Assembly: GCA_037176885.1 (NCBI GenBank)
Contig: JAWWNJ010000005.1
Span: 2,108,001-2,172,000, forward strand
DNA from: Favolaschia claudopus
Taxonomy: Eukaryota > Basidiomycota > Agaricomycetes > Agaricales > Mycenaceae
Direction of reading: 5' to 3'
Length of the DNA: 64,000 bases
The notes under the pieces were generated by a model. The model was not told where the DNA came from. It searched no databases and was given only the letters and a program-made list of their open reading frames with translations. Below, piece by piece: positions 58,803-64,000 of this stretch. Within the stretch, counting starts at the first letter, position 1. Each line of letters starts with the position of its first letter. The position numbers and the translations under genes were made by a program.

Positions 58803-59413
58803 TTAACATCAAACGGAGCGGAAGTAACGGGGGATCATAGATAGATGCGTTGTAATTTTATAACTCGATGTTTCATTGTAACTGTGTCTATTCAATCTAG
58901 TCACTGTTTCGTTAGTCTGTCCGTTTTGATTTTCCGAATTGTCTTCCCCAAGTTAAACGCGCCGTATTATGTATATAAGCCGAATCCCAGAGGTATGTAG
59001 AGTTCCTTCCGTCTCGAGCCAATTTCCGCGCCAATATACTGGCGACATGTATGTATTTCTCAAATGTGTCTGGTCGTAGAAATCTGAAACACGGCGCTTC
59101 CTCCTCGAGCAAGTCAAATGAAACGAAGGCTTTCAAGGGCCATAACTCTGCCTCATTGATTTCGAGAGCAATTGAGCAAAATTCAAGTTGTTGTATGTAA
59201 CACTTCCATCAGAGCACTGACGGCACGCTTTCGTACGGTTGACTTTATGGTATGGTTGAAGTCGACTTTGACTTCGCAGATGAATGAGATAAACCCAAAT
59301 TCGTTTGATTTGCTAGGTATACATCCAAATCCAAAGAGAAAATGCTAAATGTGTATGCGTGCGTGCGAGAGCGTAACAATGCAAGAAGTTCAATGCGATT
59401 CGTCAAGTTCAAT
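58803..59413. other. Convergent 3' flanks
   Basis: 611 nt between the Ser/Pro-rich gene (plus) and the fungalysin gene (minus), with no coding signal. Confidence 0.4.
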
Positions 59414-61972
59414 TTAGCAATCCGACGGGATATCGTGGTTGTCGACGTGGTTGGCAGCGTTGACACCGAGACCCTTGCTGGCAAAGGCCGTCCAGAGGAG
59501 GCAGCGATTGGCACCCGAGTAACGGTTGACATCGGCTTGCAGCCAGGCGTTGCGTGCGGTGAGGCTAGATAAATAAATGATTATGTCAGTCAGTTGAGAG
59601 TTTCCGATGGAAAATGAAATGAGGCGCACAAGGTGGGGTTGCAGGGCTGCAGAGGCAGAGCGTCCAAGAATAGATGCAAGAACACCACATTGCCCTCGGT
59701 TCCCGCTAGGTTTTTTGTTTCCTTTGTCAGCAACTGAACTGAACGAAAACAAAGGTGGATGAACTCACTGGGATCAGTCTTGGCCGTTGCTGACCAGCCG
59801 TGTTCAGCGACGAGTGCGGCATAAACGTTGTGGAGGAGGTTAGCCCAGACTTCGCCGATGTCTAGCGAGAACGAGATACATATTGAGTGACAACGACGGT
59901 AGGTGAGAGAAAGAAAGTGGAGCTAGCTTACTGTGAACCTCGTTCAACTTGCCGACGCTGGCGTAGGTGAGGGGGTTGACCGTTGCGCTGGTGGAGTAAG
60001 GGTGGGTGCGGATACCGGCGGCGCTGTTGATGATGTACTGGCCCATAACGTAGTCGGGGACGGCAGACGAAGTCTTCTCGGTCCAGCTACGGGACGACAT
60101 CAGCCACGGAGAAGAAATTCATCAGCAAGGAAACTCACTCGGCCATAGCATCACTCCAGCCCTCACCCATCCCACCAGCCTCCGTGCTCTGCAAGCACGA
60201 GCCCGTTCCGCCGCCAGTCATGCGGTTCGTGACGCCGTGCGTGTTCTCGTGCACAGGGACGTCGTTCTCGAGCGCACCGTCGCGGTTGGGGCTGGTCGAG
60301 GTGAAGAGGTACATGCGCATGTGTCCGCTCTGGCCGTCGGGGGGCGTGGCAAAGTCGGCGTTGTTGGATCCGGCGGAGTCCTGGATGGACGCGGTGACGC
60401 GGTCGTTGCCCTTGCCTCCCTTGTTGAAGTTGTTGTTCTGGAAGCTGGTAAAAAAAAGGGAATGTATGTTAGTCGAATTTCAGAGTAATGTTAATGATGT
60501 TTATGCAACGTACTTGAAGGCAGCTTCGGTGAATCCATAGCGGTAAGTGATGTCGTGGATGGAGTTGACTATACAATTAATTCTTGGTGAGTGCGTGCCT
60601 TCAATCATTCGATTCGAATCGACATACCGAGGTAGAAGTTGTTAACGCGGGCAGCGTTAACGTTGACGGTGGTAGTCGGGGCGACGCTAGGGTTCTGGAC
60701 GTATTCAAAGACGAGCCCGTCACCGGTAGCCGGGGAGGTGTTCGAGGTCGAAGTTTTGTAGGTCAGAACCTGTTATCGTTTCAATACTCTGCCGGCGTGT
60801 CGAGCTTGGTGGTACTTACGTTGTTGCCGCTATCAACGATGGATGTGAGAAGACATCTGGAGAAATGAAGATGAGGGACTTACGCGGTAGCGGTGGTGTT
60901 GGTTGTGCCATCAGAGTGCCATCCGAGGGGGGCTGCACAGTTGTTAGAACCGGAAAGCGCAGCTAGCAAGTAAGCAGAATGGACTTACAGGCTTCAAGGT
61001 CAGCCGGGTCGACGACGTCCTCAAAGCCCTCGAGCAGAGTCTCCTTGGTGATGGGGAGAACACGGTACTACATCCAAACTAAGCAAATATGAATGTCGCT
61101 ATAAAATACGAAAAACTCACGGTAGCCTTGGCGACATAGTCAGTGAGCGACTCGAGCTTGTTGGTGTTGGCGTTGACGAAAGCGTTGTACCAGGTGCCGG
61201 CCTCCTCGTTGCGGATCTGGAGGGCATGGACAAGAACGACTTCACCGTTGTCCTTGGCGAGGTATTCGACGGTGCTGGGGATGTCCGAGACGTAGGTACC
61301 GTCGAGAGCAGCCTCCGCCGTCTTCTTGGCATCTTCGAAGGAGACAGAGGGGGTCGTCGACGGGACCTTGCCAGCTATCATCACAATCATTTAGCTCTTG
61401 ACTGGAAACACTTGAAGGAGAATACATACTGGGCTCAATGAACGAAGAACCAACAGCAACGACCTTGTCATCGGCGTTGAAGGCGACGTTGGAGACAGCG
61501 TTGGAGACGATGAGACCGTTCTTGTATAGGATATCAATAAAGATACGGGCGGGGTAAAACTATATCATCACTCACGATGACCTGGTGGGCGTAGGCGTGG
61601 GAAGCAACCTCGCCGGCGAAACCACCGTGGTAGCGGGAGTTGACGCCGAGGTGGCTGCTGATGAAGGCCTCAGAGGACTCCTTCAGACTGGCACCCCGCT
61701 TGCGCAGGGGGTGGTCAATGCCTTCACCGAAAGTCTAAAGGCTCGTCAGCACAAGACCATACATACATAACCCAAAACCCAAAACTTTTCTTCGAAAAAC
61801 TTACATCGTACTTCGACTCTGGATGGTAAACCTCGATCTTCACGTCGTTCGCAATGGCGCGAACGCGGTGGGTAGCGTGCTTGGAGTTGGTGGGCACGGT
61901 GAGAGCGCCGGTGGAAGAGGCGTAGACGATGGCGAGGAACACCGACGTGAAGAACTTGTTGAAGGCAACCAT
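59414..61972 (-). CDS. Fungalysin, secreted M36 metallopeptidase
   Basis: Fourteen minus-strand exons: 61805-61972, 61576-61734, 61430-61520, 61121-61374, 60989-61067, 60884-60932, 60820-60829, 60628-60769, 60514-60568, 60139-60444, 59932-60086, 59769-59861, 59630-59705 and 59414-59564, encoding 595 residues with all phases consistent. A signal peptide and FTP-type propeptide (about 1-240) precede the catalytic domain. The zinc site is VHENTHG (HExxH, about residue 401) with the third ligand in EGWSD about 25 residues later. Such enzymes degrade extracellular proteins after propeptide removal. Exon 7 is only 10 nt. The C-terminus ([16 protein letters not shown]) is typical of the family. Confidence 0.92.
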
Positions 61973-63551
61973 TTTGGACCAGTGAAGGACGAGAAACGGT
62001 GTGGCAGGAGTGCTAGGTGACGAAGCTAGACGACCTGAGGCTGCATTTTCGACGATGGCTGTTTATATGGGCTCTGAGGGAGATTCCCGATTCTGAATCC
62101 AGGTGGGGTACCGCATGGGCGGGGTTCCAGAGGCGGTGAAGAATCACAAGTAGCCAGATAAGAAGGAAGGTCGCATGCAGAGTGAAAAAGGGCTTGGCAG
62201 CAACGACATATGAGGATCTCGAAGAAGTTTATTTTAGAGTGATGTTCTGTTCAGGTATCGCGACTGGTCGTCGCGGTCCTTGTAGTCCTCGATGTCGCCC
62301 GCCAGCAGTGATTGAACAGGCCGCGAGAGATTCAGCAAAATCCAGCATATCGCACGGCGTACAGAGAGAGCTCAACTTCAAGAGTCGTCGTGGTGAGGAA
62401 GGAAAAGGAAGCCGTACCAGCGCACTGATTGATTGATCGCTTGACGGACATGCCCTATTATGGTACACTCTACCCACGGTTGACAAGAACATGTGACCCG
62501 CACCACGAGCCTGACCGGCGGCAGCTACCGTCGGAAACAAAACTACGCTGCATGTATCAATGACAACAAGCGCGCTCTCAACCAGGTTTGGAACATTTTC
62601 CGGTGAACATCACCTATCGTGGTGGGCGGAAATAAACTTCGGCGGGGACATCTCCCCGATATGTTCGAATTCAATTTCTCTCGATAACGAGGAACATGGA
62701 AGTTTGTCTCGTATGGACAAGAATTACATCCTCCGCATCGGCCGTGTGCTGGAGCTTCAGAACCCCGGAGAACATGGCGATGACGGAACATAATACGGTC
62801 AGACGACGCTATCTCACATCATTGTTGAGTTTTCTGTCGTTGCTGATCACTTTGATGCAGTACTCGGATCCATGAGGTGGGCATGAGGCTCGCAGCACAG
62901 ATGGGCGGTCGCGACCCACCCCCGCGCTTCCTTTCAGCAAGTCGTTCGTGTTGCGGTACCATAGCGTGGAATGGCGAATTCTGGAAAATCGTTACCGGAA
63001 TGTGAATGACGGTAAATTTCAACTTGAAGTCTCTCTGAAGATTACAACATTTCTTGTGGACTGAAGTATTGTAAAGAATGGTTGCACACGAGCAAGTTGA
63101 AACAGTCGCTTATCGCCTCAGTGTGCAAATTGAATTCGGGGTTCAGAGAATCAGCGTTCTCGGAACTGGCTCCCCGGCATGAGAACAGAGAATTCGAAGT
63201 CTTCGAAATCTAGAGGATTTTCCTGGAGCTTAATCATGCCGAATCGCTGCAGCGGCGGCCGGGATGGACGAGTGACCTGAAAAGATCCATCTAAGCGCAA
63301 ACATGCATTGATACATTTGTTCATTGAGCGTGGATCATTGTATATTGTGGGCACCACGCCATGATCCATCGTAAAATACACGCCGGCGGCATGCAATCTT
63401 AACGGTAGCCCGAAACTGCCGAAGTAATAGCAAGTATAGGTGAGCGCCAAGGAATTTGTTCAATTGCAAGTTCAAGTTCAAATAAGATTCCGAGGAAGGA
63501 GTGCATTAGTGGGTCCAGCTCGAAGTGATCATTTTCTCCGAGTCGGGAAGT
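61973..63551. other. Intergenic, 1.6 kb, no supported gene
   Basis: This is the upstream region of the fungalysin gene and the sequence beyond it. No domain-bearing frame was seen. Confidence 0.4.
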
Positions 63552-63692
63552 TCACAGGCATTAGAAACGGTTGTAATGAAATTTAAGAGACATTACAAAG
63601 AGCGTGGGAACAAACAGCGTTTTCCTGCAAAATGGCCCATGGAGGATCCCAAAAGGACGACTACTCGAAAGTAAGGCTCGTAAAAAGTTGGA
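63552..63692 (+). repeat. Dispersed repeat family, copy 3 (diverged)
   Basis: It shares the block around CATTAGAAACGGTTGTAATG and the GACGACTACT...AAAGTA stretch with copies 1 and 2 but lacks the middle third. Confidence 0.55.
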
Positions 63693-64000
63693 AATAAATG
63701 TCTGAGCATTTGTAAGTATGAAAAACAATACAGATCCGGGGAGTATCGATACAGGTGTAGGTGTAAGGAACTATATGAGAAGCATAGAATGCATGTCTGT
63801 ACTTTTCAAGTGCGCGTCGGAAGCCAGAATAAGTAGAGGAAGTTAAAGAGTGGATGCGGCGGGGATGTCGAGCCTGGCACGAAAAAACGAGTGTGGGTGC
63901 TTGAGAAAGGTTTTATAACGCGTTTGATGGGTATTGTTTTCTCTTCAACGTTCATGAGTTGTTTGGCCGAAGCAGAGACTAAAGAACTCACCAAATGCAA
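63693..64000. other. Right edge, nothing supported
   Basis: An open minus frame reaches the edge but is too short to identify. It could be the end of a gene that lies outside the window. Confidence 0.3.

Noticed and set aside
1..64000. CRISPR arrays, operons, ribosome binding sites and riboswitches
   Set aside because: The window is intron-rich fungal nuclear DNA; no regularly spaced repeat array or bacterial-style gene cluster is present.
1..64000. tRNA or rRNA genes
   Set aside because: Scattered GTTCGAATC-like words lack a matching acceptor stem and anticodon arm at the right spacing; no rRNA-like stretch was seen.

Overview
This 64-kb window is nuclear DNA of a filamentous basidiomycete, most likely an Agaricomycete. 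Nearly every gene I could assemble has several 45-65 nt GT-AG introns. The families are typical of mushroom-forming fungi: GH92 alpha-mannosidase, cyanovirin-N homology lectin, fungalysin (M36), CLEC-like carboxylesterase, Zn2Cys6 regulator, F-box protein and DUF6589. I spliced genes by eye from reading frame, splice sites and family motifs; no database was searched.

Layout. 1-1301: in-frame join of an unknown Cys-rich protein with the C-terminal SWIM part of a MULE-type transposase, running off the left edge. 2157-3616: tandem duplicate pair of small membrane proteins, then a 245-bp TA-flanked MITE. 4254-5236: unknown Cys/Pro-rich gene. 5463-8729: GH92 alpha-mannosidase. 9174-11134: monocarboxylate-type MFS transporter. 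12889-13223: small Cys-rich secreted protein. 14668-16601: SLM1-like PH protein. 16906-19489: secreted type-B carboxylesterase. 20242-20541: CVNH lectin. 21919-23495: Tra2-like RRM/RS protein. 23826-25291: SDR oxidoreductase. 26578-28037: unknown Ser-rich protein. 28-47 kb is gene-poor and repeat-rich. 46990-47381: second small secreted protein. 47512-48989: frameshifted paralogue of the SDR. 49860-51245: F-box protein. 51792-55270: Zn2Cys6 transcription factor. 57711-58802: unknown Ser/Pro-rich protein. 59414-61972: fungalysin.

The most striking structure is at 31559-37976. A 5,449-bp element (31833-37281) with 187-bp inverted repeats that match base for base and a 9-bp target duplication carries two convergent genes, a RecQ-like helicase and a DUF6589 protein. 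It sits inside a ~450-bp element (31646-37556), which sits inside a ~500-bp element (31559-37976). All three start with TAG(T/A)CT, and each has its own 9-bp target duplication. A second copy of the outermost insertion site, without the insertion, is present at about 29.8 kb. This fits a DNA-transposon group with an autonomous helicase/DUF6589 member and short non-autonomous relatives. DUF6589 shows an ordered D-D-E pattern that could be its catalytic triad.

The conserved genes look like ordinary host genes: secreted hydrolases, transport, lectin, RNA processing and TORC2 signalling. The GH92 gene and MFS gene contain single-base disruptions, all at short homopolymers, so assembly error is as likely as gene decay. 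The SDR paralogue at 47.5 kb has a separate 2-nt deletion outside any long homopolymer.
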